From positions 37,444,501 through 37,508,500 of the forward strand of contig NC_092672.1 in NCBI RefSeq assembly GCF_964355755.1: 64,000 bases of DNA, in the 5' to 3' direction. The DNA comes from Antedon mediterranea (taxonomy: Eukaryota > Echinodermata > Crinoidea > Comatulida > Antedonidae). Under the pieces are notes generated by a model, which was not told where the DNA came from, did not search any database, and saw nothing but the letters and a program-made list of their open reading frames with translations. The position numbers and the translations under genes are program-made. Positions 1 through 15,008 of this stretch are shown piece by piece. Numbering within the stretch: position 1 is the stretch's first letter; every line of letters begins with the position of its first letter.

Positions 1-501
1 CATTGAAATTCCACTGACTCAAGTTACGATTTGACAGTACATAATTAGTATTATTGTCTGTTAGTATGGAACGCCTAAAGGCTATGTAGCCCTTTTGGCG
101 TTCCATAAGACGCGTGTTATTCATCAACATTGTCAAAGATGATATCAATATGTTGATAAATAATAAATTGAAACATTCGGGTGGTCGCTTGATGGTATAA
201 TAGAATACTGTGCGTTATATAAATGCCTACCAGCCCATAACAAACTGATGCCGCAAACGTGATCACCGATTACATGTTATTCCAGAGGGCGAGACTTTTA
301 CGAGTGTGATGTTTATTATTGATGTTTTACTTGCATGCACGTGAAGTTTGTAGAGTTCTTTCAAAATGTACTAACACTATTCATAAAGTATTATATCGAA
401 ATATTCTATGGACATATAATGTGTATAGGTCCATGTTCTAAAGCTTTATCTACCTATCAATTGAATTGAATTGAAATTTATATTTTTTTTTTTTATATAA
501 T

Positions 502-612
502 TGAGTTTGACAAAAAAGTGTGATGTGCCCAAACATGGTAGTGATATGCCCAAATATGCAGGTAGTGCCCATATGATGTGCCCATATATGGACATTTTGT
601 CACAATTGACAA
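502..612. mobile_element. MITE family A, degenerate copy
   Basis: The internal part of the family is recognisable (TTTGACAAAAAAGTGTGATG, then repeated CCAAA(C/T)ATG-GTAGTGATATG and CCCATATATGGACAT), but both terminal repeats have decayed. Confidence 0.6.
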
Positions 613-1437
613 ATAGTTGACGAATTGATGGATTCTTGTAATGCAAGTTCTTATTGTTCTGATTGTCATGATGAATAAAGAATAGTTGGCGCGTGATCGA
701 CCTTGAAGAATTATTTCAAAGTCATAATATCATTGAAAGGGGAAGAAAAAGCAAGATTGGCAATTTGTACTCATTACAAGCATGATCTACGAAATGTTAT
801 CTCTCATACAAGATCACTCTAGTAGATTTATGTTGATCTTTAATCATCTTACAACGAACATTAAATCATCTACTAGGATTCCAGTTGATGAATGTTCCGA
901 GTTATGTATCACAAAAATAAAGTGGAGAATTAGGGAAAAAGTATTTCGAAACGGAAGTTCATGTTGATAATTACAGCAAACTGATTTGAGCGTCGTCAGA
1001 GGGTTCATGTAGCAGTTAGATGATTGGTGAAAGTAGCCTATTTATAGGAGAGAGAACGTTTTGAGAAAACGTAGTTTGGGATATTAAAGGGCCTTGCTTA
1101 AACAGTTCAGTATGATACAACAACTTGTAAATGAATTGCGTTATTGTTCTTACATTCCGACACAATTTGTTTCACACGCATAACCTCTAGTTTTACATGT
1201 ACGATTTACGCGCATGGCTAACTGATATGTACAGGTATACGACGCTTCCGTCCCCAGACATTTGTATGATGACGTCACGAGATGGTAGCAATGAACTTGA
1301 ATGAAGTAAGCTATTGTGTGATTGTAAAAGAAAGGAATAGGTCACAAACACATTAAGTGTTGACGATTTAAAAATGTACAGTCGTATGGACATAAGTTGT
1401 ATTTCAAGCTATGCGTATGCGCAACACAAGTTAAATA

Positions 1438-1510
1438 AAGCTCTGTCTACACTATCAAACTTTATGTTTTTGTCTAACTAGTTTCAATTTTGATAGTGTA
1501 GACAGAGCTT
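1438..1510. mobile_element. MITE family A, short 73-bp copy
   Basis: Starts AAGCTCTGTCTACACTATCA and ends with the inverted TTGATAGTGTAGACAGAGCT, with little between. It is a deletion derivative of the roughly 140-bp family found throughout the window. TA lies before the left end, as expected for Tc1/mariner-type insertion. Confidence 0.85.
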
Positions 1511-1529
1511 AATAACAAGCGATAGTCCT

Positions 1530-1603
1530 GTGATGGTTTGTTGCGCGTACAACGCGGTACGCGTCGAACCTGCGTTGCATCTTAGTGGGAATCAAGCTTT
1601 AAT
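1530..1603. mobile_element. MITE family C, end fragment
   Basis: TGCGTTGCATCTTAGTGGGA then ATCAAGCTTTA is the right end of family C. No matching left end is clear. Confidence 0.45.
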
Positions 1604-2958
1604 GTTTTACATTGAATGCAAATACTTTTACATTCGTTGCCTTGCAAATCAATACTATACAGTACCTCGTTTCCACTGGGAATGTCTTTAGGTGCATGGT
1701 GAGTCACAAGTCACGTGACGCATGGATCACTCACAGAGTTGTAATATTCTCATTAATTTGTAACTACATGGATCACTTATAAAGTATAACAAGGTTGACT
1801 TGTCTCCATTTCGTTGTAAAAAGTAATACCACAAAAGACAGTGCGAAGTTTACTGTACGTTCACGAAGGAACGATGATGCAAGGTGCTCAGTAGCGAAAA
1901 TATTTCAGTAAAAAGTACGTGAATTAGCCAAAAAAAATTAAATAAACATGCTATACGAATTGAATTTAATGTTCTCACGTGACGTCACCTGGGTTGTAAT
2001 CAAAATCTTATCCATTTAATTGACCAATCAGACGTTTGAATCATGGAGACTTAATTCGTGAGAGTACAGAGCAGCATCGATAATTGTAAGCCTTCTCATT
2101 TAAAGTAATATACAGTACGGCTAAATTGAAATAATTAAATTAGTATCTATAATACGCAAACCACTTAAGTAACAATTAATGTAAAAAGCACCTTTAACAT
2201 GTTGTAAGTGTAGCGTATTAGATTACGTACATTACTAAAGATTTATTCAACAAATCTGAAATGCATGAGTTAAAGATCAAATGATTTATGAGCGATACAA
2301 CTCATTCACATGACATTGTGTATTAACTTTAATTGATTAGTTGTTGCATTTGCTGCGGTGTAATTAGAACATGTTTAAAACATGTGGGTTCCTGGTAACG
2401 GGTAATGGATTATATCCGAAATGAAATACATTTAAACGATTTCTGCAAACATTAAATCAGAGGCCCGGAAAAGTATTGCGTGCACAGATGACAGCAGAAC
2501 ATGCAGCGCAGATCATTCGAAATGTCGCTTGTTTTGTTGTTGCGCTTTTGGGTGTGTATGCAAAACATGCCAAATATAGACCTAAAAACGAGAACGCTTA
2601 CGGTTCACGTAATATAGGGGTAACCTTCATTTCCGAGACAAGCCGGAGGAAACAAAAAGACCTTGGGTACATGACTTAATGGGATTAGGTCCATCAATCA
2701 ACAACAGTGTCGGAAACCTGTCAACACCACGTAATGTAGTCCTCAAAATGTCTGGTAATGTAATATTAATGTAAAAATACGAACAATTTATGGCTGAGAA
2801 TTCGAATAATGTACTGTTTGTCCCATAATAATGTCACAACATGCGCCATAATGTCACAACTTGAAGAGAAGAGAAACAAACATGATGATGGAAACACGGT
2901 GATGGTAGGAATATAAGGGGAAGGGTCACATGGGCCCGCGTTAAAGGTTTACTCGTGT

Positions 2959-3112
2959 TAAGCCTGGTTCCCATTAGGACGCCACGCAAGGAATTACAAG
3001 TACAACGCAAGCGCGCGAGTTGACCAATGATAAGCGACAGTTCAGATAATCTATCGCTTCCGATTGGTCAAATTACTTGCGTTCGGCTTAAGCGTCCTAA
3101 CCAAGCTAGAAG
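2959..3112. mobile_element. MITE family C copy
   Basis: Left end AAGCCTGGTTCCCATTAGGA and right end GCGTCCTAACCAAGCTA are imperfect inverted repeats. The interior has CGACAGTTCAGATAATCTAT, shared with the copy at 52.03 kb. Confidence 0.75.
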
Positions 3113-6100
3113 AAGTGCGCGCTCTGATATATTTGGAAAATCACGTCATTTTCTTCTTCTTTGATTGTTCTTACCGTAATCTGAATTCGTATTGCTAGCG
3201 TTGGCTGGCGATCCCTCGGGCGGCGGACAGGTTCCCGTCTCGGCGGACGAGCTGCATTCCAATGGTGCACTGACCGCAAACTTCAGCATTGTTCATCGAA
3301 GAGCCTAGCATTTAACACTGTAAAGAAATCAATTAAAACATTGAAATTAAAACTCTGATTGCGTGCAGAACAGGTAAACAAAAGTTAAATGAACAAAAAA
3401 AAGAAGTTTTTCAACCTGATTGTGTTGTTTTTGTAACCTGGCAACGCATTTTCCAAATATAGAGCTAATCAAATGTTATTCCATGTATTTAGCCCTATAA
3501 TAGTTTTATGTATATAATTTATACCAACCAAAGTGTGACTAATATAATTTGCCTTGGTACAAACTAATATCAGGGAGAAAATAAAAGCGATTTAGCGATG
3601 ACCGGATGTTCAATAATTTTATATTTATTTTTTATTTTAACAACATCTTTATACAGGATTATCAGGTAAAAGAAAACCTGTTTTGCACAATTGTCCTGTC
3701 TTAACAAAAAACAAGCATTAGTAGGCCTATAAAATCTGTGTCGGTTCTTGTAAAGTAAAAGAATAATAATATAGTAATATAATAAGCCTTTGTACATTCC
3801 AACAATTATCGAATAGGACTATGGTACTAATACTAGCGGATTAGAAAAGAATTCTGTCCGAGTATGAGGCGCTTGACCGTTCATACATTGCCCCTCTCAA
3901 CCTTCAACACAGTTGGGTATAAAACCCTGATTATCGGTAAACAAGAAGATAGAAAGGACAAATTGAGACAATAGTTTAAAAGGAAAGCTATTGATCTGAA
4001 CACAATGCGACAGCAATCAATCGATGATAAGGAAAAGTTGTTGCAAGAAATCTTAAGAATCTTCAGACATTAATTGTCACGCTTCGAAAATTCTAGGACA
4101 CTTTTTTCTACAAAATTTAGGATCTAGAGGACATTTAATTTCAGGCTCAAATCCAGTAAATGGGATCTTCTAAAAAAGGGGTAATATGCTTACTATTGAG
4201 TGTTACAAATGCGTTATAACAATATGCTTAATTAAGCAAAAAACAACACAAATATTTATAAAACGTTCAGTGAAATAATAAGCTGTAAAATGCGCCAAAG
4301 GAAGCGATGGGTCGTATAGAATGCGTGTCACTTTGACAGGGAGACAGCTTGCCAGCACAAAAAAAAACAACAGGGATTGTAAATAGTTGAAAGACATACA
4401 GTATTGAGAACAGAGAGCTCCTAATACCTTTGGCCACTGTGGCCTTATTCACTGATATTTCCCTTAATTAAAATATTATCTAAGGATTTCCATTAAAAGT
4501 AGAACCGTCTCTCAGATAGAAACATTCTAAATTTTAAGGGACGTATTTTTCTTCCCTATGTAAAAGGTGAACGGCTCCTGGTAGGTAGCGTACTATACAG
4601 TCATTATGGCGAAATTCATAATAGGCCTACTATGTTGAAAGAGTTGTGAACATAAAACGTAAAATATCGTAAAATGGCGTATTAAATCCGTTATGTTCAA
4701 ATCGTTCGAAATCTGTCAATTAAAGTACTGTAAATTCAACTTTATTTAACCACGGAGGCCAAATACAAATACAATTTCAACAATGCTGTTAAAATATCGT
4801 GTACAGTATTATTATATAAATATACATTAATTTAAAGTTTTAATAAAGTAAAATAATGTTTAAATGATTTTAGGGTCGTAGACGAGTGAATGGTTATGCT
4901 TTGTTGTGACATCCGTATATCCAACATGAGGGTAACATGATAAAATTTCACTTTCTGAATCCAAATTACCGGTATAGGTCAAACAAACAGATGACAATGC
5001 ATTTCAACCAACAGGTGCCAACAGATATACAATTCATTGTGAAAGCAATAGCGCACAATGTTGACTGTATCTGTTAACGTCAAGTGAGATTGACAATAAA
5101 GTTTATTCTATTGCAAAGTAAATGACACTTCCCATCAATAAATCGCCTATTAAAGGGTTTCCGTTTGTTTGCTTTTTGATGGCAGGGCGCTTCAATGCCG
5201 TATAAAAGTCAATGGGTTAATCTACAATATAGTACTCTATTCTGTTTACAGTTAACCACGAATGATTTTTGAAGACATTACCGACATTTGGTAAAATAGA
5301 TCCACAACTATCCCGTTAAGATCGTCGGAAAACCGATGTTGTTGACTCATTTTAAACAGAATTGCAATGTAAAAGGAAACGAGTTGACATTGTGAATGAA
5401 CTTCAATAATACTGTAGGCCTATAACAATATTTCAATAGATAGATTCAATAGGAATCGAGATGTTCCTTTTGAATTTTTGAATTTATAACTTTACTTCTT
5501 GCTCAAGGTGAGAAATAATATTTCTCAATATCTTGGAAGAATACAAAATGAAACAAATTGTAAATATTTTAATTTATAACTTCGTGCTAATTTTGACTCA
5601 AATATATTTCTCAAAATCTTAGAAGAATGCATAGGAAACGAATTGACCTTGAATTGACCTTGTGTAAATTTTAGAATTTATAACTTCTTGGTACCGAAAA
5701 CACACCTAAAAAATGATGTGTATTTGGTGGTTAGCCCACCATGAAAAGCACCGGACAACTTCATACGTCCACAGCTGTTTCTCATTCAACAACAAAATGA
5801 AACCAAAATCTTCAAATTTGCTAAAATATGAGTCTGTACTCTAAAACAAGGTCATTACCAATACTGAAGAAGTACAGGTAACCTCGCCTGAGGGCGTCTT
5901 CAGAGATACAATTTCTCGATTTGCATGATTATGAAAAAGTACGAATTTACGAAATTAGAAATTCGAAACTTAATATTTAATACTTTAAGTTAAGTTCATT
6001 AGTTGGCTACTTAAGCATGGATGTGTGGAAGCAATTAAACAGTGCAAGAGGAGACGTATTTCTACCTAACCTTGATACTCTAATGAGTTTTACTAATGAT

Positions 6101-9100
6101 AATGATGGGCCTAGGTACTTGAGAACAATTAAACAGTAACCTTGATCTTGGTACGATTAAATCCCTGATGAGCATGGTCTGTAGACTGGGGTACTGCAGT
6201 AACTGCAGTAACTAGAGCAGTTAATGAGAAGACATCGTCCATTAACTGGGGCCGGTGATTCATCAATGGATTGGCCAAACCAATGATTAACAATTCTCTT
6301 CTTCTTCGTCAACAAAATAAACAATATCAAAATGGCCGTCATACTGAAATTGCTAAGAGAATACCTACAGGGTAAAAAATACTGAAATTTTAGAAACACA
6401 ATTGAAAAATAGAAATGGGTTTTTCTCTCAATGATTAAATAGAATTGCTTAAAGGCTTATATAAACTACATGGAAATATCCTTTGTTTATTTAAATGCCC
6501 ATCAACAAAATATGATCTACTTGTTGACATTGTACATGACTGTGTACGTCGTAAAGTACACAATATACTGAAAGGAAGAAATATTAATGATCTCATCATG
6601 ATACCGTATGGTATCATGATGTTTTAATCAATAACTAATCGTTGTGATATTGAATTGATTCGATAGATATGCCGACATCAATGCTATAATTGAATTTATT
6701 CTCTTTTTCAAACCGTATATCCCCAAAGATAAGATGTACTTTCAAGTGTTACTTAATACCCAGCTTTAAAATCGCAACTCGCCGCGTCGGCATATTCACA
6801 CGACGAACGGAAAACCCTCACGCAAAAAATATCGACCGCGCTACACCAGACAACACTCACATTATCATTTCGCACTTATTTTGTTATGGACAATTTGAAT
6901 GATGAGTAGAATGACATATCTACAATTCATCGCTATAACATTTTGATTATCATTCATCATCTTAGTCATAAACAGTGACGCCGCCGCGATGGGAATGGCT
7001 TGTCAAGCGGAAATTAGGAGGCACAACAAAGTGTTGCCTGACTAGAGGTTATGCACTATTTGAAATCATTAGTGTTATATTGCATGAATCTGTATTTTTT
7101 ATTGATCTTATTCTGAATGTGAATGCTTTAGAATAAAGAGTGGTTGTCATTGGTCAGATGATTGTCGTTTCAATACGTTCTGATTCTGTCCTCGGTGGCT
7201 CATCATGAAACATTCAGAATGTTCACTGGATGGAGTATTGACATGCATGAACTGTATCGGTATACATCCGTGTTTTACCTGCTTTAATATATTGAAATCT
7301 TAAACCTAAATGTTTTAAAAAATGACGTACATGCCAAAGATTCCTTATAATATCTTAAGTGTCTCGAACAATTAACACTATTTGAAAAAGGCATGAAAAT
7401 AATCATGATTTACGCTTAAAATAATCAAACGGAATTAAGCAGCTTGGCAACATGTATATTAATAAATTAAAAGCTTAGAATCTAATAGAAGCAAAATATT
7501 CAAAGCACACATCTAGTGAAACTAGGTCGATTTAGGCCCAATAATACTAAACATACTGTAGGTAAATGCAATTGAGAAGAGCCCTGCCTCTGGCTTTGGT
7601 CACCCACACGTCCAGGGTGATCAACAAACGAGGTCGATTTTTCTGCAGTTAAACTGGTAGATCCAAGTCTTCCTATTTCATATATTAAATATACAAATTG
7701 TGTACGGTGACCCGACAGTGTAACGCGACATTTTGAAAGAAGTCGGTGTCATTCTCAAGCCACTGTAAGTTTGGTCACGCCTGATTGATTACCAATCGAA
7801 AATACTTTACTTTAATTGGTGGAAATTAAGGCAATACCATGAAGAAATTATCTATTTTTATGTTTTATTTATAGAACTGAGTATGTGCCGTATAGCGTAG
7901 TAATTGGTCAGAATTAATCTCACATTCTGAAAATATCACAAACAGATCATTATAAAAAGAATTCATTTGACTGCTGTTAACAATAATTAGCTATTGACTC
8001 TTGCTGACTCTCGTCTGTGGACAGGATTAAAGGATGACAAAGAAAGGTCACGTGATCCTACGCATAATTACGCGATTCTATCTTCATTTTTTCCTTTAGT
8101 ATCAGCGACTAATCGGTTGTCTACTCGAAGCACGCCCTCTTTCATTTTAAATACAATTATGCAAATTAGTACGGTGACCCTACATCTATTTGTCAATATT
8201 TGCATAAAATATTGAAGATCTCATTAGGTTTTACTTTCTCACTATTCTAAATATATCTTCGGATGATATTTCCCTTCGTTACAGAAATGACACCTGTTAA
8301 TTTGGAAATTACTTTATTTTGTAAGAAGATTGTATAAAGAAGAGAACTATGCACTACTAACAACGTATTGCTAATATAATATTGACAAATATATCAAACT
8401 AATAAATTAGGCTAGACAAGTATCTAGGTTGGTTTGAACGGAGAACTGCTGAAATGCAATATCATAAGAGATCACGTATTATAGTGCGATAGATCAGTAA
8501 CTAAACAGAAGTGTTCTACGAGCAATTAAACCAAAGGCGAAAGTGTGCACCACACACCACGTCGATTTCAACAGCTAGTCTAAAATGCGTCTGGGGCAGA
8601 CATTTTAGCACACAATTTATACAAACATGCATCTTCATCAAATGTAAGTTTCATTTAGTTTCACGTGACAGAACAGTTTGAAACATCATTCTAAAGCTTT
8701 TAGTATTAGTAAACAATTAACTCTTACGTTTAATAATTGTCTGTAGAAACGTTCCAATAGCCAAGTAGCCGTAGGATAAATGACCAATCCATCAAAATGC
8801 CAAAAGAAATCATCCATAGATTTGCTGCCAAAGAATGACCTGCTTGTGAAAAGACCTGCTAACAAGTAATCAATTACCAACCATAATAAAAGGGAAATCA
8901 ATTTTACGGGAAGGAGATATCAAAATAAAAAACTCACATTTAACACAAATTTTAAAAAGAAAAGAGTGTTAGTTGTGACATTAGTGAAATAATTTTCAAC
9001 CAATCGTTTTTTGGCAAGAGTTGCAATTGTGACAAAGATGTGTCGAAGCTTGCAGAAGATTAGGATCAGCAGAGAATCATTTCAGTTCAAAGTGATAGTT

Positions 9101-11464
9101 TTTCAAATGATCGATTCAAAAGGAAGTGTACATCACCCTTTCAGACGAGTATAATATACACAATGGCCTTTTATTAAAGATCTCCTGACATGTGACCAAA
9201 ACCCTCCTATCGGTTACAAGTAATCACGGTATACATTTCTGATAATAAGATGTTAGATTATGCATAAAAGTGGAAACGCAAAAGGAAAGAACGGGTTGAT
9301 TGGACTACTGTGGGGTATCCCAGCTATTATATTCATTTTTTGAAATTTGTATTATCACAGGACGATTTAGAGCTTTCCTATGCTATGTAGGCCTAAATGT
9401 TTATAGACCTATAATGTTTTTAAAAAATCTTTTGAAAAAAGATAAGAAAGTTAAAGCAAAAAATAGTTCTGGAGACACCGCAACTAAAGCAATACAGATC
9501 CTTCGAGCTCCTGTTTCTAAAAATATATTTAAAATACTTCCTGATTATGACAGAATTAAAAACATCAACATAACGGAAATGGGTATTAAATAAAATAAAG
9601 ATAAATCTTTAGTGCTACTTAGCGACGACGAGGATGAGGAGGATAGACAGTGATGGAGAGTGCACGCATCATTGCCATTAATCCGCCACTCAGACGTGTC
9701 GCCACGCAACGGGGTACCTGACGACCGAGTGGGGATTCGGCGCGATCTAACTGCGTTAAACACGTTAACACTACGTGCACTTAAAAATGTCTATTGAACT
9801 TATAATTACTTAGGGGTCTTTCATCACTTTGATACAATGAATATTTCAGACAATTTATAATTTAGATGAAAAACGTTAGACAGCAACTGTTACGGTATTA
9901 TTAAGAAAATGACAATTCCAAATTACAATGTATAGTATTAGGCTTATACACCCAAACTAAAATAATCAAATTGTCAGTAATTTTCAGTTTTATTTAACAC
10001 ACAAAAAAGTATACGGAATTGATTAAATAGCAAATAATGTTTATTAATAATAAAAACTCTCCATTAATAGAGCTCTACCTGATTTCAGTTGATTTAAGCT
10101 TTTCCTCAAGTTATATCCAACACACTTTGGTACCTAGGCTAATTCTCTACTTCTAATAATAATCCATATAATACATAATAATTAGTATAAACACAAAACA
10201 ACTGAGGCCTATCGAAATTGCAGTATAAAACTAGTACGCGTACGATGTCACCACCACAAATCATACAGCAGTTTTTTATCGTGGACCTATAATGTTACAT
10301 AAGAAACATGAGCACAAATATACGGACATATTGTCATTATTAATTACCATCACACAATCTAAAAACAAAGTGAACTGCTCTACATATGTCGTATAGTAAA
10401 GAATCTTAAATGAAACAAAATAGACCCATGTATGCAAATTAATTATTCTAACATCTTTATGACGTAAGAGGCTTTATCACACATCATAAACTTTGTATCG
10501 TAAAATCCTAACCATGCTCTGAGAATGTACTTACCGCTGCAATGTTACATTTGAAGCGTTGAATATAAAACAGGGGTCAGCTGGGTGCAAAATAATAATA
10601 ATCCCACGCAAGAACGTTGATGTAATGTTTTACGTCACAGGTACAAATCTAGTCATAAAACACAGACGATTAACGAGTCCCTGCGTTGTTATTCACTCTA
10701 TTTTCAAACAACTCAATTGTACGCAAAGTATCAGGTAAATTAAAAATAACAGCGGCTTCCCTTTATACAATTACGAACAGCATCAATAATGATATTGACT
10801 TATCGCACCTACAATTCCAAAATGAACTTAACGGTGTTGTGGAAGTTATTCGATGCAGCACAATGCACATTCATATTCGCTCAGTCTCGCGGCTTGTTGC
10901 TTTCTGAACGTCTGTTTTTTCACTGCAGCCTATTGAGTACCGTTCCGCTTGAATAAACAGATTCATTCCATTTAGCTCCGCCTATACGCGTGTTCTTTTA
11001 GTGGATTAAGTATAACTCATTAAACAAATTTGTTAAGTTCTTAACTAAACTTTAAGTACAGAGCAGGTGAAAAGAATATTGAATAGAATTATTTTAATAA
11101 AAACCGTTAGGATCTTCAAGAGAAACTATAATTGTTAAAGGATTTCAAATTACTAAACTGAGTCAATAATCCTATCATACACGCTTCGTGAATAATTCGT
11201 AACATAATGTTAAATGGTCGGTTTAGTCAAGATGATAAAAAAAAAGAGGAAATTTGCAAGAAATCATTTCAGTTCAGTTAATCCACGGCGATCTAACAAC
11301 AGAACACTGAACTTGCCTTGCCAAGATAGGAACTTGTATTGTAATAGTCCTTTGATCTTATGTCTGGCTGCGACAAACACCAAAATACATGTTTCCATGG
11401 TATGTAGGTCTACATCTCCGACCGAGGCGATCGGTGTCTGTTAAGGGGTGTGGAACTGCCGTGT

Positions 11465-11552
11465 CGCATCCACAGATAAACCCTACCATATTTTGGCATA
11501 TCATTACCATATTTGGGCACATCGCACTTTTTTTTGTCAAACTAGTTTAATA
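11465..11552. mobile_element. MITE family A, partial copy
   Basis: Carries ACCATATTTGGGCACATCGC and TTTTTGTCAAACTAGTTTAA, the right-hand internal part of family A. The TIR ends are lost. Confidence 0.6.
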
Positions 11553-13506
11553 TTGTTACAAAATAAGAAGCAATAGAAAGATGATGCAACTTATTTTTAA
11601 AACAGGTGATGTGTAATTAAAAAATTATTGCCAAGAATTTATTTTCACCTAATGCATTTTCTAGCGCATGGTTTACGATAACTAGACTAACACTTGACAA
11701 CTATTGATACGAATAGTTTAAATAGCACACGTGGGATACATTTAAAACATTTTATTTTGCATTAGGCTATGTAAAATTTGTGTGAACATGAGACTCTTCG
11801 TGTATGTAGGCTGCGTTCAGACCAGAAATTGATGATCAACATGTAGGCCTGCTCTACATCTGAATTTGTGTTTCCGATTATACCAAGACAATAAATTCAT
11901 CCGCGCGATACAAGGCTTAAAGCTGGTGAACCTGTTTCCAAACAGGAAGACTGAGTACAGGCTTGGGTTGAGCATTTACATTATACATTTGAAGGACTTT
12001 TTATATCATATCGAATTTGTGCAGAACAAAGATGCGAGAATTAACTTAACTTAAACCTGGCGTGCAAATTTACAACCTTAAAGTGCACAGCACCCAGGAG
12101 CACTTTCGCGCCGGGTGTATAATTCAAACAACACGATTTCCACGACGTGTCACGACTCAAGGGCCTAGAACCCTACCCCACAGCAGTATCATCAACACTT
12201 TACGAGAGGAAAGTATGCTACAGTTATTAGATAACGCGCCTCCTGCGAACATATCACTAGAAAACTAATAATACAAAATTACTGTTGCAAATATGATTAG
12301 CACGTTACACCTGCCACGCACACCCGGGCGTGCGAGTGGCTTGCGCTTCATTTAAACGGTTCTCGATGTTCGTGTGTACTTTTTTAAAGACGGCAAATCG
12401 TCTGGGATAGTTAGGCAATCTGTTTGCTGATTTCCAAGATGAGATGAAACGGAGCAATTTTGTGACAGCGAAAAACCGTATCAATAGTGAAGATAGAGAA
12501 ACGAAATGAAAGACTACTAGTGTACCAATTCACTGCCGGTTCAGATACCGGGGAGAAGTGATTAATTTAGTTGGGGATGGCCTCTCACTTTTCGACGGCA
12601 ACCCCAAAAATGTGTGAACAATTAGGACACACGGTACAAAACAGTATTTCTGATATGATGGTAAAGATGCACCGAATTTGGTTAAGTCTTTGTTTAGATG
12701 TAGAGCATCTTGTTTTTTATGTTTGTCGTGTAAACAGGAGAGAATATAAAAAAAAATAATGTAGGCGTACCGTCTGCAACACATGTAGCCTACCACATCA
12801 TGTCCGATTTTACAACGTCGTATATTGACGGATGTAATTGAAAACAGATTTCGATTCGTTACATTTTTACAACACATTCGTAATAATGTCTCAAAATACC
12901 ATCACGTTTTAAATGTATCACATAAACACACATGTTCTTCCAATAAAACAGTTATATTAATAATAGTATAATTCTGTTCGCACGATATTTTACGGAAAAT
13001 GGTCGTTAGATTGCGGAAAGTACGTCGACCCATAACAAGGATGCCCCAGGATCTTCACATATACGGCCATTTAGGTAATGTAAATTAATAGCGTGGAATT
13101 GAAGGTTAGCTGTTTAGTGTGTAGGGGAAAGAGCGACTATTTGCCGATGGCAAGCAGCTGAATATGACTATCTAAGTACTGGTTACCTTGTCTAATTGGC
13201 TTAAATGCTGTGATATGCAAAATCGGGATCGCCATACATCACACGACAGAGATATCTCTTTCAATGTCTCTCGGTTCTTTATTTCTGTATGTCATCTTGT
13301 TTTTGTAACTGTTTGTAAAAAATGTGTTTTTGGAGAATTTCTTTCGTTTATAACAATTGTCTTTAGACAAAAGACAAATCATTTATGACTAACAGGTATA
13401 TTGTCCATGTACAGATTAGTTCATTGTCTATTAACATTGACTTTTTTGTCTAGTAATTTTAATTTAGTTTTACTGACATTATCGAATCATGTTATCCACT
13501 TTTTCA

Positions 13507-13691
13507 TTAGGGACTTTACGCTACATGACGGGAAATCAAAGGACGGTGCTCATGAATGATTTAACAAAGTGGGCGGAGCTTGCGAACACAAAATCTCAAA
13601 AATATGTACGCCGCTTACATAACGCCACCTTAACGCCGTGAGTCTGAACAACGCTCCTTCCCTAAACCGTCCTGTTGCGTAAAGTCCCTAA
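13507..13691. mobile_element. MITE with 15-bp perfect terminal inverted repeats
   Basis: TTAGGGACTTTACGC at the left and GCGTAAAGTCCCTAA at the right enclose 155 bp with no coding capacity. No second copy was seen in the window. Confidence 0.75.
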
Positions 13692-14763
13692 TATGGCTCT
13701 TCTGTGAATCTAGTACACAGAGAACGAAGAAGGAAAAACAGAGAATTTATGTTTTTGTCTTGAAACTTGCCGAGCAATCAGCAGATTGCAAATTCCCGCC
13801 GTTGTTGATTTATACTTCTGTATCACAGGGGTCATGTACAAACAATACTCATTTTTATGTACTTTTAGTTCATTTACGCTTGTAAAATTTACAATTGATT
13901 AAGAAATGATTGTTAAAATTCAAGGCCTGCAATTAGAGACAATTTAGTCAAAAAGACCTGAAGCGTTTTTAAAATGACAGGCAATTTGTTTTAAGGGGAA
14001 ATACGCCTCGGGTTTACTGTGGCTTTAATGCGACATGCATTCATCGACATTCACATCTCACATTTTCAATTTAATTGCGGTAAAAATAAATCTATGTTTA
14101 GGAATGTTTCTAATTTAAACAGATGGAAAAATCCAGGGAACAATCGTTGCTTATATTTATTGTCTTTTTGTGTATTCCCTGTCCGTAACAACATTATGAC
14201 ACGCCATGTGTGCCAAAATGTTTATCTTTTACAAATATTGAGCCGAATTTCCGTTTAGAAGAACAATAATCCCAGAGATTGGAGAGAATTCCACAATCAC
14301 CTATGGAGCGCCGATAGTGCATCAATACATTTCCTCCGTAGGACAATTAAAAGTAGCCTAGGTATTTAGTACTATTAATTAAAAAGTGAATTAAGAGAAT
14401 CGATTTTGTTTAAATTCTGACAACAATAGTAAAATATTCAATTAGAATTATGGTTAATATGCCGCCGCGCGGGAATAGATTACGATAATGAAGCCTTTCG
14501 TCGCCAAACTCAATCAAACTCTTAGGATGCGATCATCGTTAATTGATAATATATTTGATGCTGAGGTATACACACATTTTATATAGTTAATTCACTGCAG
14601 TGTATATTAGAATGAGTCATACTACGCTGGCATAGTAAGGAACTTATTGTCACAATTTACATTTCGTTTGGTGTATGTAAGGAAAGGACCAGAAGGAAGA
14701 CCAGAGAAATGCTGGATGATTTATGATTTAAGAATAACATAACAAACAATCTGTGAAAAGACA

Positions 14764-15008
14764 AGAGTGAGTGAATGAATAAAATGAACGAACGAATAAA
14801 CGGTCGATAACGATCTAATAGACGGACGAACGAGAACGAACGGACGAGAACGAATGAACGGACGAGAACGAGCAGTCGTAAACGAACTATAACGAACGAG
14901 AACGAACGGACGACGAACGAACTACTGAACGAACGAACGAGAACGAATGAACTACTGAACAAACGAACTACTGAACGGACGGACGAGAACGAACGAACTA
15001 CTGGACGA
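14764..15008. repeat. CGAACGAA-type minisatellite
   Basis: Imperfect run of GAACGAAC, GGACGAGAACGAAC and GAACTACTGAACGAAC blocks. It explains the Arg/Ser/Phe-rich minus-strand reading frame at this place. Confidence 0.9.

Noticed and set aside
3185-3300. GC-rich block as an rRNA fragment or CpG promoter
   Set aside because: No recognisable rRNA segment and no exon downstream; composition alone is not enough.
9300-9593. 97-residue plus-strand reading frame
   Set aside because: No recognisable domain, no splice partner; the lysine-rich middle fits AT-rich chance sequence.
12530-12877. 115-residue minus-strand reading frame
   Set aside because: Nothing resembling a known family and no splice context; taken as chance.
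14657-14962. 101-residue Arg/Ser/Phe-rich reading frame
   Set aside because: Lies over the CGAACGAA minisatellite.
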